64,000 nt of DNA from Kalaharituber pfeilii. Taxonomy: Eukaryota; Ascomycota; Pezizomycetes; Pezizales; Pezizaceae. The position numbers and the translations under genes are program-made. The notes under the pieces were generated by a model that saw only the letters and a list, made by a program, of their open reading frames with translations, did not search any database and was not told the origin of the DNA. The stretch is from NCBI GenBank assembly GCA_015179045.1, contig WHUZ01000001.1:1178001-1242000 (forward strand), given 5' to 3'. Shown here in pieces: positions 42,709-54,705 of the stretch. Position 1 is the stretch's first letter, and every line of letters starts with the position of its first letter.

Positions 42709-45700
42709 ATGGACGAGGCCACCACATCAGTCTTTATGGGCCCCTTGACGGTGGAAACTGCCAGTGCCACTCTTTCAACGTATACTGACCCTTCTGCTTC
42801 TACGACAGCAGCAGGATCTTCATTTATGTGGACAATCTTTTCTGCAATATACAGTACGGTATACCTGCTGCCTAGGACAGCCATTGCCTTCATTACCTTT
42901 GCTACATATACATTACCTACATGGCTATTTACACTTTTCAGCACCTCATTGACGGTCACAATGAACTTTACCACCCTCCTCTTCATAATATTCGCAATCG
43001 GGTCGGGGCTGGTATGGCTGATTCGGTATCGACTTCTCAATATGTACCCCTCATTACCGCATGAACCTCAACGAAAAGAGCCGGTAATAGACCTTTTTCC
43101 AGATACTCAGGAGGGGGATTCCAAACCTGGCCTATCAAACTACTTGGACGAGTTTCTGAGTGCAATCAAAATTTTTGGTTATCTGGAGAGGCCAGTGTTC
43201 CATGAGTTGACAAGACATATGCAGACAAGGCGATTGATCGCTGGAGAAACTCTTCTGCTAGAGGAAGAAAAAGGATTCTGTCTGGTAGTTGATGGGCTAC
43301 TACAAATATTTGTTAAGCAGAACCGAAACGGCAGAGAAGCTGAATATAACTGTTTCGAATGTAGCGACTACCATGGTGATACTAGGGCTAGTAGGAGGAA
43401 AAGAGACCCCAGTGAGGATGCGTACCACGATGAAGAGGATGAAAGTGAGAACCGTGCACAAGGGTACCAGCTACTTGCTGAGGTTAAAAACGGGGCACCA
43501 TTGAGTTCGCTATTTACCATCCTAAGTCTGTTCACTGAAGATGTAAAATTACGACAAGAGTTTGAGGAACTTGATGGAGGTACTGAGTCTAGCGCAAGCA
43601 GCAGTGCTCATGGATTCAGCCGCCAGAGTAGCGGGTTGGCCGAGGGAGCAGTTGCAGGGACAGGAGAGGCATACACTCCCTTGGCTGATAGCGAGAGGCC
43701 GGGGAGCAGTGGTGAGGGCAAAGATGGACTTTTGATGCAAAGGGGACCTAGTGGAGGGCTTCATAGGGAACCCCTCCCATCGATACCACCTTTGTCACTT
43801 GATGGAGGTAGTCCTATGCATCAAACAAGGCCTACGACCCCTTTGGAGACACCAAACTCGCAAGCTCACATTGAAGCTCGGCCTAAGCGTCCAAGGCTAA
43901 AATCAAGGAAGGCACAGTCCGTTCATCCTGACCTTATAGCGAGGGCTTCGGTCGACACTACAATTGCTGTAATACCAGCTACGGCATTTAGACGCCTGAC
44001 AAGGATTTTCCCTAAAGCGACTGCTCACATCGTCCAGGTCATTCTTACTAGATTTCAAAGAGTCACATTTCTCACAGCATATTCATATTTAGGCTTAACG
44101 GATGAGGTACTACGGACGGAGAGATTTATGAATAAGTATACTATGTATGAGCTTCCAAACTATCTTCGGGGTGGAGCATTAGATCGACTCAAAGAAAAAT
44201 TCAAGGCGGAGCAAGAGCGTGCCGGCCCGGAGGATCACATGAAAGGAATTGTCCTTCATAATCCTTCAGCGGCAGGTCATAGGAGAAGAATATCTTCAAC
44301 CTCAATGCGGAAAGAGGCCGTGATTCATGCTAGGCTAGCCAATGCCAGGGGAACGCCTTCCCCAGCTTTGGATACACCATCACCATCCTTTCGACGTAAT
44401 AACAACGGCAATGAAAATGGCGGAGAGGGTGCGGGTGACTTACAGACTAATGTCCAATTTCTCTCGCCTCGAGGAAGATGTGGAATCCAGTCATTTACTC
44501 CTTTGTCTGGTAGCCATACAAATTTTCATGAAGGATATGATGAGAAAACACCGCCTGGGCTCGGCTTTAATCCGTTTGCAAAAAGTCATGGCCGGTATCC
44601 CCATGATGCAACGGTACACACGATAAGTGAAGACACTGCTTTCAGGGAAGCTGTTTTAGAGTGTATTTACAAGGCTATTGGACTTACTCAGCCAATTAAA
44701 CCGCAAACCGACTCCGCAGATCACTCTCCAGGCCTTACTTCATACGATGCACGCAAGCCTAAAACGGTTTTCAGCAACGCTTTTGGAATGCTTGAGCCTT
44801 TTGAAGGAATGGACGATTCAGACTCGGTAGTGTCAACGGCTTTGTCGGCAGCAAGTACAAGTGGGGGAATGTTTGGTCAGCACGCAGATATGAAGAATGA
44901 AATTGATATTGTATTCTTTCCTAAGGGCTCTGTTCTGGTGGAGCAAGGTGAAAGAAATCCGGGCCTGTATTATGTCATTGATGGTTTCTTGGATGTTTCA
45001 ATCCCCGTTGAGGACAAAAAGAGTAATAACAGTACCTCCTTCAAACTCGGCGTGGGTGGACATGCCACTGTACCAAATCATGAACTACCTCCCTTGACCA
45101 GAACAACTACTGGTTCAAGTTACAAGTCAAATTCCAAGTCTGAGGGTGGAGACAAGAAGATGGCAAGGAAAAGCTTATTCATGATCAAACCAGGTGGCAT
45201 TGCCGGGTATATTGGTAGCATGTCAGCTTACCGTTCTTTCATTGACGTGAGGGCGAAGACGGATGTCTATGTGGGGTTTTTGCCTACAGATGCCCTAGAA
45301 AGAATTGTGGATAAGCACCCAGTCGTGCTGCTGACAATGGCGAAACGATTGACAAGCTTGCTGCCTAGGTTAATTCTGCATATTGATTTTGCTTTGGAAT
45401 GGGTACAGGTGGATGCTGGCCAAGTCATTTATCATCAGGGAGACGAAAGTGATGCAATTTACATTGTGCTGAATGGGCGTCTGAGGGCAGTTATGGGCGA
45501 TCAAGCAGGGAAAATGCAGGTGGTTGGTGAATTTGGGCAGGGGGAAAGCGTTGGAGAGTTGGAAGTTTTGACAGAAACAACTCGACCTGCGACAGTTCAT
45601 GCTATACGAGACACAGAATTGGCCAGGTTCCCTAGAACATTATTTAACAGCCTTGCCCTTGAGCACCCCGGAATTACCATGCAGATTTCCAAGATCATAG

Positions 45701-47626
45701 CGTCCCGGATGCGAACTCTAACCGATAATCCACTCAAGGTGGATTATTCCCCTTCAGGAATTACTGATCGTACATCTGCAATACCTGTAAAGAGAGGCAC
45801 AAACAGTACAATGAATCTACGAACTGTGTGCATCCTTCCTGTTACGGCCGGAGTCCCTGTAGCAGAGTTTGGTAATCGACTATCCAATGCATTACAACAA
45901 GTAGGGATGCCAAACGGTGTTACACTACTAAATCAGGCAGTAATTTTGAGCCATCTTGGGCGCCATGCATTCAGCAGGATGGGGAAGCTAAAGTTGTCCG
46001 GCTATCTTGCTGATCTGGAAGAGAAGTTTGGTATGGTTCTATATGTTGCCGACACGAATGTGAACGCCCCATGGACGCAAACATGTATTAGTCAAGCCGA
46101 TTGTATCCTAGTTGTTGGTCTAGCAGAAGCAAGTCCGAAGATTGGAGAGTACGAGAGGTTCCTCGTTGGCATGAAAACAACAGCAAGGAAGGAGCTGGTT
46201 CTGTTGCATGTTGAGAGATATTGTCGACCAGGATTGACCAGGAAATGGCTCAGAGTAAGCTGACAGACTTGGGTATAACACTATGGATACCATCACTGAC
46301 TACGAGTCTAGAATCGAATTTGGATAAACGGCGGTCATCATCATATTCAAATGGCATTCAGAACAACTCCTGAGCCTGTACACCCCCAAACGAAGAGATT
46401 TGGCTCTGTGCTCAAGCAGCGTGTACAATTTCTACATGCCGAGATTGCCAAATATACATCTCGGCGGATACTGAGCACCCCGATATATTCATCGGAGACA
46501 CCATTTAAAGGCGATTTTCACCGGCTTGCGCGTCGATTGTGCGGAAAATCTATTGGGCTGGTGCTAGGTGGAGGCGGTGCGAGAGGTATAGCACAAGTTG
46601 GTCTGATAAGAGCATTGGAGGAAACTGGTATTCCAGTGGATATCATTGGTGGTACATCCATTGGTGCGTTTAACGGAGCTCTATACGCAAGGGATGCGGA
46701 CATAGTGCCTGTATACGGAAGAGCAAAGAAATTTGCGGGCAGGATGGCTAGCCTGTGGCGTTTTGTGCTTGATCTCACATACCCTTCGTATGTCCCCTTT
46801 ATACCCGCACCATTTGTGCTTCTAACTAATTATAAATATACAGATGCTCGTATACTACAGGCCAGGAATTCAACCGTGGAATATTCAAGACATTCGGTAA
46901 TTCTCAAATTGAAGATTTCTGGTGAGCGAATGGCGGCAAGGTATCACCGGAGTGCATGGTAGGGCTAACAAAAGATACAGGCTTGAATTCTATTGCAATA
47001 CAACTTCCATATCCAAGTCCCGCATGGAGATTCACACCTCAGGGTACGCATGGCGATATATCAGGGCATCCATGTCCCTTGCCGGTCTGCTTCCTCCCCT
47101 GTGTGAGGATGGCCAAATGCTTCTAGACGGAGGTTATGTCGATAACCTCACCGTAGCGCACATGAAATCCCTCGGTGCAGACATAATTTTCGCAGTGGAC
47201 GTGGGATCAGTCGACGACAACACACCTCAGCAATTCGGCGATAGTCTCTCTGGCGTCTGGGCATTCTTCAACCGATGGAACCCCTTCTCTTCATACCCGA
47301 ACCCACCCACCCTCGCGGAAATTCAGGCGAGATTGGCGTACGTTAGTAGTGTGGATGCGCTAGAGCGGGCAAAGATGATACCGGGTTGCATCTACATGAG
47401 GCCCCCGATCGATGCGTACGGAACATTAGATTTTGGAAAGTTTGACGAGATTTGTGAATTGGGGTACGAATATGGGAAGAAGTTTCTGGCGGAGCTGAAG
47501 GAGAAGGGCGGCATTGACGGGTTGTGGATGGATAGTAGCGGTATTTGTGGGGCCGGAGGGGGAACCAATGGAGATAGCAAGAGAGAGGTGAGAAGGATGA
47601 TGGCGCCGAGAAGGGCGAGTATATAA
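42709..47626 (+). CDS. NTE1: Lysophospholipase Nte1 (neuropathy target esterase family)
   Basis: ER-anchored phospholipase B that deacylates phosphatidylcholine to glycerophosphocholine. Four exons: 42709-46254, 46312-46787, 46844-46921 and 46981-47626; the introns are 57, 56 and 59 nt. The N-terminal helices lie at about residues 35-115 ([31 protein letters not shown]). A first cNMP-binding domain follows ([20 protein letters not shown]), then a Ser/Pro-rich linker. Two more cNMP domains follow ([36 protein letters not shown]). The patatin domain has the oxyanion loop [12 protein letters not shown], the nucleophile elbow GGTSIG and the catalytic Asp in LLDGGYVDN. The protein is about 1,580 aa. 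The assignment is secure. Confidence 0.96.
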
Positions 47627-48770
47627 AGGGGTTTGCATGTAGTTGAACTGAGGAAAAGTTTGGAGTGAGCGTTATGTTTCTCTGATACCAGTTTTGTCTA
47701 TCAAATGGAGGGGTAGCATTGTGACATCTTAGGGTAACGCATCAGTTTGTGCCTTGCTGCTGGATCAAGCTTGGTGACCACGTGACCAAATATTACAACC
47801 TTCACCGCCTGGGTATATTATATATAAAAATAAAATAATTAAAAAAATTACTTTTTTTTCCCTCCTTTGCTGATCTCCTCGGTATGGCTCTACTGGGGCA
47901 TCAGAAGCACGTTCAGATATGCTGCGCGCTAATTTACAATGAGTTTATATGAGAGTAAGAGGTGGCTCTCGCAAGTTTCTGGGGGAATCGTGCATAAAAG
48001 AGCAATCTCTGTATCATACTTACCTCGCTACTTTCATCACCTCATCTCGCTGTTCAGTGTTCATCTATCATTCTCTTTGCTCGTCATACTATTATTCTTT
48101 CGACACATGATTTACTCTTCCCGACCATTCTATTACATAAGTAAGTACATTGGCCAGAGTTATTCCTCCCCTGGGGCCTCCCGGCAGAGAATCCATTGTG
48201 CCAAGCTGCTGTGGACCCTCCTACAGTTCACATCGGCCTTCTGCGGTACTTTCTCACCTTTACTATCCGCGCTTTTTCCGTTTCCCTTCTCTTAGCTCCA
48301 CCTCATGAATTCACAACCCCAATATATCCACAAGCTGTTTGCTTGTTTTTTTTTTGAGGTACTCCCCCTCCCGCTTCGGAATTAACAACCCAACTCAGTC
48401 GGGCTATCCTCCGCTGACCATACTAATAGACCTGGAATGTTTGGAGTCCCTATGTATCCATAACCTCAGCCGTGTATGATACCACCCACTGCTCTGGTGC
48501 ATCCACCAATTAAATGACAAAGATTCCATATGTATAAAACGCAAAGCAACGGAGAAATGAAAAAAAATAGATAAAATTAAAAGCAGTGCATGGGAATAGT
48601 CGACGTAGTAAGGCGAAAAGTGCAGCGGCGGAGAGGCTGGGGATAGGCTGATGGAGAGAGAGAGGTGGGAGATGGGAGAGTGGGATGGGAAGTGCGGTGG
48701 GTGCAAATGGAGGGGAAGTTGTCTAATTTTCGAATTGACCTTTAGCTTGGTGAAGAGGTATGTCAGTTCT
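47627..48770. other. Intergenic stretch downstream of NTE1
   Basis: A 1.1-kb region. One open frame (47939-48295) is hydrophobic and Ser/Phe-rich with no recognised domain, so I treat it as chance. A palindromic context with CACGTG occurs near 47779. No inverted-repeat element was found. Confidence 0.4.
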
Positions 48771-48838
48771 TCCTAGTAATGGACGAGTGCTACAGAAATG
48801 AGGAAATGAGGACCCCGGTTCGAATCCGGGCTGGGGAA
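48771..48838 (+). repeat. tRNA-like segment (tRNA pseudogene or SINE head)
   Basis: TGGACGAGTGC (48780-48790) resembles an A box. GGTTCGAATCC (48817-48827) is an exact B-box/T-arm sequence, with a 5-bp T stem CCCGG/CCGGG around a 7-nt TTCGAAT loop. The spacing of 37 nt between box starts is tRNA-like. The 3' acceptor strand CTGGGGA has no good 5' partner and the anticodon arm cannot be folded, so it is not a functional tRNA. A tRNA-derived SINE is possible, but no tail or duplication could be fixed. Confidence 0.4.
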
Positions 48839-49685
48839 GGAGGTTGTCCTGGCATCTTATTAAATAACATGCGGTTTCATTTAGGAGTTAGAAGCTCGGT
48901 TCTAGCGAGTGTTAAATTGAGAGTTGGAACCGGGTTAATTTTTCGTAGTTGCACTACCCCTCGTAAATTTTTCGCATAAACTCCACGCTGCCACTTCGAC
49001 TTCCCCTAGTGCATAGAAGCATATCAAACCCTACAGAGAGGGTGGTGAAAATGGTCAGCCTAATCGGGCTAGCCAACATGACAAGGGAGGGGCAGTGGTA
49101 TAAAAATATTGGAAGGCATATTGACTATCATACCAACCAGACTGCTGCCCTCACCCATACATAGTCCGGTTGCGGAGTCTGGACACGAGAACAAGCTGGT
49201 TGCATCATATCAACTACCACTATTTGCGTCTTTCCCCGTTTTCGGCATGAGACTACTTTTAAGAGAGCAAGTAACTATAAAAGCAACGAAATGTGTGGCC
49301 AAAATAGATGGCATTTCGACAACTCAACGGCACGGGAGCAGACGCAGCTTGACAGTATAGTGAAATAGTGAGTACGCATACACTGGCGTATGCCACTGAT
49401 GATAACTTATTTCAGAGTTCAAATACACCAAGGTTCCAGAGTTACAGATGAAGGCAGTCTATACAGTCCTAACACATATGCAAGCTGTACGAGAAACTGG
49501 AGTTGAGTTTGTTCTCGTACGGAAAAAGATGTTGAATAAGTGCAATGAGGCTTGCAAGACATGGTGGAGAAATATTACTCTTTCTGCTACTTTGGCATGC
49601 TTCATTTATGGAGCTTCGAAAACTCTATGTAACTCGAGATTGCATGTTGGATGTCGATACTATTTCAAGGATGGCGTTACCTATC
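48839..49685. other. Intergenic stretch next to the P450 relic
   Basis: No supported gene. Part of 49440-49685 may be the decayed 3' portion of the cytochrome P450 relic, but I could not recognise conserved P450 motifs (no ExxR or heme-binding Cys segment) in any frame. Confidence 0.35.
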
Positions 49686-50215
49686 TGTCAAGCAGTGCCT
49701 TGCTCTTCTTCAAGGTCTCTGTCCAAACGAGCTTAGAGTGCTCTCATGGTCAGTAAAGGCTCCTAAAAGTAGCCTCAACTGAGGGGTAATGTCAAACGCA
49801 CTTATTATTCTTCTCATTGAATGTTGGCGCCATAATCGATGCGCTCTGCAATGCTTTCCGTTTGTCGTTACCACATTCTTCCCAAATATTTCCAACGCCT
49901 TATATGCACTAGCCGGCTTGGGGAAGTCCTCTCTCCTGGACACCATTTCCTCGATCATATCCGCATCTGCGATCGACATAATATCTGTAGAGGATACAAT
50001 CAAAAACATATCCATCTTCATTTGTTTATATACATCGTACTTCATGTGCCAGTTCCAGTCTGGTTCAAGGAAGGGTTCCCAGGATTGTATGAGGAAGGAG
50101 GGAAGGTAGCGCTTGATGAGAGGGTGAAAGAAAGGACCGAAGATTATCCAGAAGATATCAAGTTCATAGACAACGTACGGGAAGCCGCCGATGTGCGCGA
50201 TACGAATATTTGCGG
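49686..50215 (-). pseudogene. Cytochrome P450 pseudogene, N-terminal part only
   Basis: From 50215 the minus strand reads RIAHIGGFPYVVYELDI, FWIIFGPFFHPLIKRYLPSF, EPFLEPDWNWHMKYDVYK, FLIVSSTDIMSIADADMI, VSRREDFPKPASAYKALEIF and GKNVVTTNGKHCRAHR. This is the order of the N-terminal fold of fungal P450s. Next, out of frame by one base (near 49836), comes IMAPTFNEKNNKC, and after an apparent intron LVWTETLKKSKALLD (49731-49686). There is an in-frame stop upstream with no start codon, the frameshift is not in a homopolymer, and the ExxR, PERF and heme-Cys regions are not recognisable downstream. It is therefore a truncated, decayed relic. Confidence 0.75.
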
Positions 50216-51061
50216 GTAAAGGCAGTCAAAGTGGTATATTGTGTACCCCATAAATAGCGCGATAGGGGCTTGGAATGGTAATACAATTGACATTTGGGGA
50301 AGCAATTTGTGGAGGGACAATAATCTACCACAGAACACTGTAGACCTGCGTACTACTAGTCGATGCCCGCAATTTAAAACCTTCTTCCATGTCGAGCAAG
50401 TGACAGATGCTTGCTGGCACAACGGACGGTGGGTATGGTGTGGGAACTTCAACTCCAACGGCGCTCGCCGTCTTAGTACAAGGGTAAAGTAGAGTTGTAG
50501 GCACCAGAGGAAGGTATCCGCAGATGCATCTGCAAAGTGCACAAAGCATTCAAACAGGCAGAATCTACTACACGTATAGTCACTGTTAGACCACGATTTA
50601 GTACAGGAATCTCAGACGAATTTACTCAATGGACCGTAGTCGTAACGCGTGACAGTTCAGAAAGAACAAGATATGATATAAAATAGGATTAAACGGGGTC
50701 TGCACTTGTACGACGTCTACATTCTGACCCTCATGGTCCAAGACATCCATCAGCAATGCTGCCCATGCTGGAACGCTCGTCGTCATCCCATTGCCTTCCT
50801 TCCCGCTTGCCTTGCTCGCCAATGCCACTTATCTTGCTGCAACATCACAGCCGGAGTGAGAGAAGTGGGTGCCAAAAGAGGTGCATCCCAGCTGCAGGCG
50901 TGCTGAGAGAAGTGCCTTCTGCTTGCAAAAATGGAGTGTTTGAGAAGCCGTCGTTTATTCTCCTCTGATAGCCCTCTTTGAAACACAAGTTAACCCTAAG
51001 AGCTGCCTTTCGCATGCATGCTCGACCACCTCATGTGCTCAATTAGCTCAACCACCTCATT
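50216..51061. other. Intergenic stretch upstream of the minisatellite
   Basis: Several overlapping short frames on both strands, none with a recognised domain. The lost 5' end of the P450 relic would have been at its left edge. Confidence 0.4.
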
Positions 51062-51115
51062 CAGCTACCTCAGCTACAGCTACCTCAGCTACAGCTACCT
51101 CAGCTACAGCTACCT
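51062..51115. repeat. 15-bp minisatellite
   Basis: Three tandem copies of CAGCTACAGCTACCT (51071-51115) preceded by a partial copy CAGCTACCT. The neighbouring 51025-51061 has looser CTCAACCACCTCAT-like relatives. Confidence 0.88.
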
Positions 51116-51938
51116 CGATGTAAGGGAACCTTACACTGCTTAGTGACCATGTTCGCCGTCCTCGCGTCCATAAGTCCATGAATATGACGTTCTGCATCGG
51201 GATGCATAAGATGCACAATAGACATAAGTATTTTACGCTTTTCCTATGAACGCAGAGCTAGTGGGGCCGAGGTAACAGGGATGGTGTTGGCAGGCGCTGT
51301 ATACGCTGCGGACGCCCCTTACAGAACGCAACGGACAAGTTGGGTGGTTACTTCCGAATTCGGCATTACATTGCTGAAACAAGTTAAGCTCTTTGGTTAG
51401 TCAGCATGACGGCAATCATGTCATGCAACCAGCTTCTTGCAACAGTCGTGCATATGGTCACCTGCCAAGGTCAAGCTCTCGGAGACGTCACTGGACATGC
51501 TAAGATACGCGTCAGGAGAGGTAAACCATACCGTAAAATTCAGTAAATGAGACCGTACTCATGAATAAGATCCTAGTTGACAGTGTTCGCTCCGGAACAT
51601 TTACAATAAGGCTATACCAGGAATTAACAATCCATAGGACATGTTTTTCCCAAGCCGTAGAAAGCTGTTGCTCACAGCTGACTGACACACTCGATATATA
51701 GAAATTGTTGGAGTTCTCGGGTTTGGAGAATATGTGATGGATATATAGCAGTACTCGCATGTGTATGTTACAGGGCACATGTAAGTCGTCAAACATGGCA
51801 CCACAAATAATCGCTTTGGTATTGATTACTAATTAAGCCACGTGACTACAACCTATTGAAGTTCATGAGCACTAAAAGTCAAGCGACAACTCTGACAAAA
51901 CTCAGCCCACAATCGATATCAAGGACACAAATTGGCGA
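51116..51938. other. Intergenic stretch upstream of the low-complexity gene
   Basis: About 820 bp without a supportable gene or repeat. It contains CACGTG at about 51839-51844, about 95 bp upstream of the next ATG. Confidence 0.4.
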
Positions 51939-54457
51939 ATGCAACATCTGAGGTACTTTTACTACAGCCATCGGTCATCCACGCAACAAATCTGCTTGTT
52001 ATGTTCTTGTACGAGGGCACTTGGGCGGCGGTTGATCTCGAGCGCTAGGGACGATGGTGATTCGAGGAAGGATGGAAAGGGGAGTCAACGGCCAAAGGTG
52101 GGGACGAAAGGAACGGGGGCGACAAAAGGAACGGGGGCGACGAAGGGAATAGGGACGGCGAAGGGAATGAGGACGGGCAATTGGGCCGATAAGAAGAGGC
52201 CCGATAATAAGAAGAGGGCCCGAAGTGGTGTAGATGGTGGGGATGGTGGTAGTGGGGGGGGTGGAAGTGGGGGTGGTGGAAGTGGGGATGGTGGGTCAAG
52301 ATTTAGGTTGATAAGGCCGAAGAGGAAGAAGTGGGGGCAGGAAGGATACGTACAGCCGCAGAGCGGCGAGGATGTTATGAAGGCCGGGGAAGGGGACCAG
52401 GGGCATCGTGGACGACAGCAGGATGGCCACAAAGGATTAAAAGGACAAGGACAACAACTAACTAGCAAGGTGAAGTACACGAGGAAGCGCGATGGTAGTT
52501 ACAATCACAAGACGAGGCTCAACCGCACAGGTAGTCCTACTCCAAATCGCACTCTGGCCTCCACTTTCACCTCTCCCGTCCATATCACCTCCCCTCCCCG
52601 CTAACTTCTGGTTTTGGAACCAACCTCACTCCCATCAAACCTGGTCTCCTCCGAAACATCATTGGCGACAAGCCCGTGGTCATCCCCCCTACTGCTGCTT
52701 CCCCAGGATCGAGGCCTCCCACCACCAACACCTCGTCTAAGACAACTGCGGATCTAGACGCACTACCATCGCTCCCGTCTAAACATCGCGCAAGATCGAA
52801 GCCGCCATTATTCGGGAATATAGCTGCTGCAGTGGGGAGGGCGAAGACAGAAGGTGGAGAGGCGGCAGGGGCGGGTGCGGAGGCGGGGATGGATGCAGGT
52901 ACAGGAACGGGTAATGCACGATCAGGATCATTCGTGCCAAGGATCCCAATCCCGGTCGACGAAGTCCTCGCGCAACAAGCGCGCGCCAGGGCATTACGAG
53001 AGTGGGGCGAGCTTGACATCGACCTCACAGGCCCCTTCGGCGACCAATCTGCCTCCAGCATCACAATTCCCCGCCCTCGAGATGTCTTGGACTCCGTGCC
53101 CCACTATCCTCCCACAACCCCGCCGCCGTCCCACTCCGCTGGCAAACCCACCCGCCACCTCCGTCTCTCGCATATCGGCACGACTCCACTCCCATCGGAC
53201 ATCTACCGGCTCATCCCCGACAAAGAACACATCCCGCGCTGGCGCAACGAAGAGGCCAAGTTTGCGGCGTTTTGGGCACGGGATCCACGCACGATGAGTA
53301 GGCTGGACGGGTACCATGTGCTGTGGCCTGCGGGGGGGCTAGACGGGAAGCAGAGGGATTTGAAGGAGGGGGGTAAGGCGAAGGTAGTGGGCGGGGGTGG
53401 GGAGGCGAGAAGTGAGGCGTTTAGAGCGCATTTTGGGGAGGCGGTAATGGAGGGGGACAGATTTCCGGCGGCTATACTGGGAAGTGTGGGGGGTGTAAAG
53501 GAAGTGAAGGTTAATGAGGAGGGAGGTGAGGACAGTTCGAAAGAGGAGGCTAGCAACAGCGCCCAACAGAGCACGACTTCAACCGCTCCTTCTGACCCAA
53601 TCTCCAGCCCCAGCATCGCTACCTACACTCCACCCCCCCATCCCTCACTCCGCATCCTACGCCCGCACCAAACGCTCCCCTTACCCGGCCCCCCTTACCC
53701 CACCGCCGCCTACCTCCCCACCACAATAATCCCCCACGGCAACCTCATGCACCTACATCTCCTCGTCAACTCTATCCCGCCTTGTGCCCCGGGCTCCGCA
53801 GTCCTCCTCACCACTTCCTCGCAGGGTGGGCCTACACCCGAGACCGGAAAGCTGCCACGCACACGCGAGATCCTGGCGCGGCTTCTAGCTGAAAGCTACG
53901 AGCTTGTCGGCTCGCATGTGGACTACGACGGACGAATCGTTGGGGACGCTGCAGGTGTCGGTATCAACGGCCTTGACATTATTGGTGGCGTCATTGGGGG
54001 CAAAGGGATGGGGCGATGGAATACGGAAGCCCCGGCGTGGGGAAACTATGGGGATAGGTGGGGCAATGACGCACAAGGTGGCGCGAGCGAGGAGATGTAC
54101 GGCGTCACACGCATCATCATGGCCTCTGGACTTCGCGATGACCCTTTTTCTGCGTTTGCGGTCGCGGCGGGTAAAAGTGGGGGGTGGGGGCACGTTGGAA
54201 ATCCGAGCACGACAGGTGCAGGCGCTGGCGATGGGGGCAAGCGCGGGAAGCGAGAGCACTGGTCGCAGAAGGAAGAGAAGCGGAGAAAGGTGGCGGAGAA
54301 GAGGGGCATCGAGGGGGCTGAGGGGAGGTGGATCGTGAGGTTGGCGAGTAGGGCCGAGGCAGGGAGGCTGGTGAGGAGTTGGCATATGAGAGAGTTTTGG
54401 ACAGGCATTGGAGGGCCAATGGCAAGTAAGGTGGTGATGAGGGCGGAGATTTTCTAG
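51939..54457 (+). CDS. Uncharacterised, probably mitochondrial, Gly/Pro-rich protein
   Basis: The N-terminus MQHLRYFYYSHRSSTQQICL with ARALGRRLISSARD-like basic composition looks like a mitochondrial presequence. A long low-complexity Lys/Gly/Thr region with repeats of GTGATKG follows. The first frame ends at 52604 while the main domain is in another frame. An intron 52531-52706 (GTAGTC...CCCCAG, 176 nt, Py-rich) joins them in phase and gives about 780 aa; a one-base indel in the C-rich tract is the alternative. The ordered part has DIYRLIPDKEHIPRWRNEEA, KFAAFWARDPRTMSRLDGYH, TTIIPHGNLMHLHLLVNSIP and near the end GRWIVRLASRAEAGRLVRSW, which looks like a C-terminal RRM-like strand-helix. I do not recognise the family. 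Confidence 0.68.
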
Positions 54458-54705
54458 AGGCGAGGAGGAGGGAAGCGGAGGAGAGGGGAGGGAGGTGGAG
54501 AAATTGGAGGGTTTTGTAAGTTTATATGGAGTTGCATATACCATAGATGGATACCAGCTTTACTCGTTTGGTAGAGAACAGGAAAGTAAACACACGTATC
54601 AAATGCTCGGTGGTCATCTCCACGTTTAAAATTACACATCTTCTGTTACCCTAAATAGGTACTACCACCGCTCTTCGAGCACTTTTCATGAAGAGGATTC
54701 GGCAT

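Noticed and set aside
47939..48295. 118-codon hydrophobic frame downstream of NTE1
   Set aside because: Ser/Phe-rich composition without domain or homologous neighbours; likely chance.
50241..50492. Frame reading AIGAWNGNTIDIWGSNLW on the plus strand
   Set aside because: Looks protein-like locally but no family recognised and it is next to the antisense P450 relic; too short to call.
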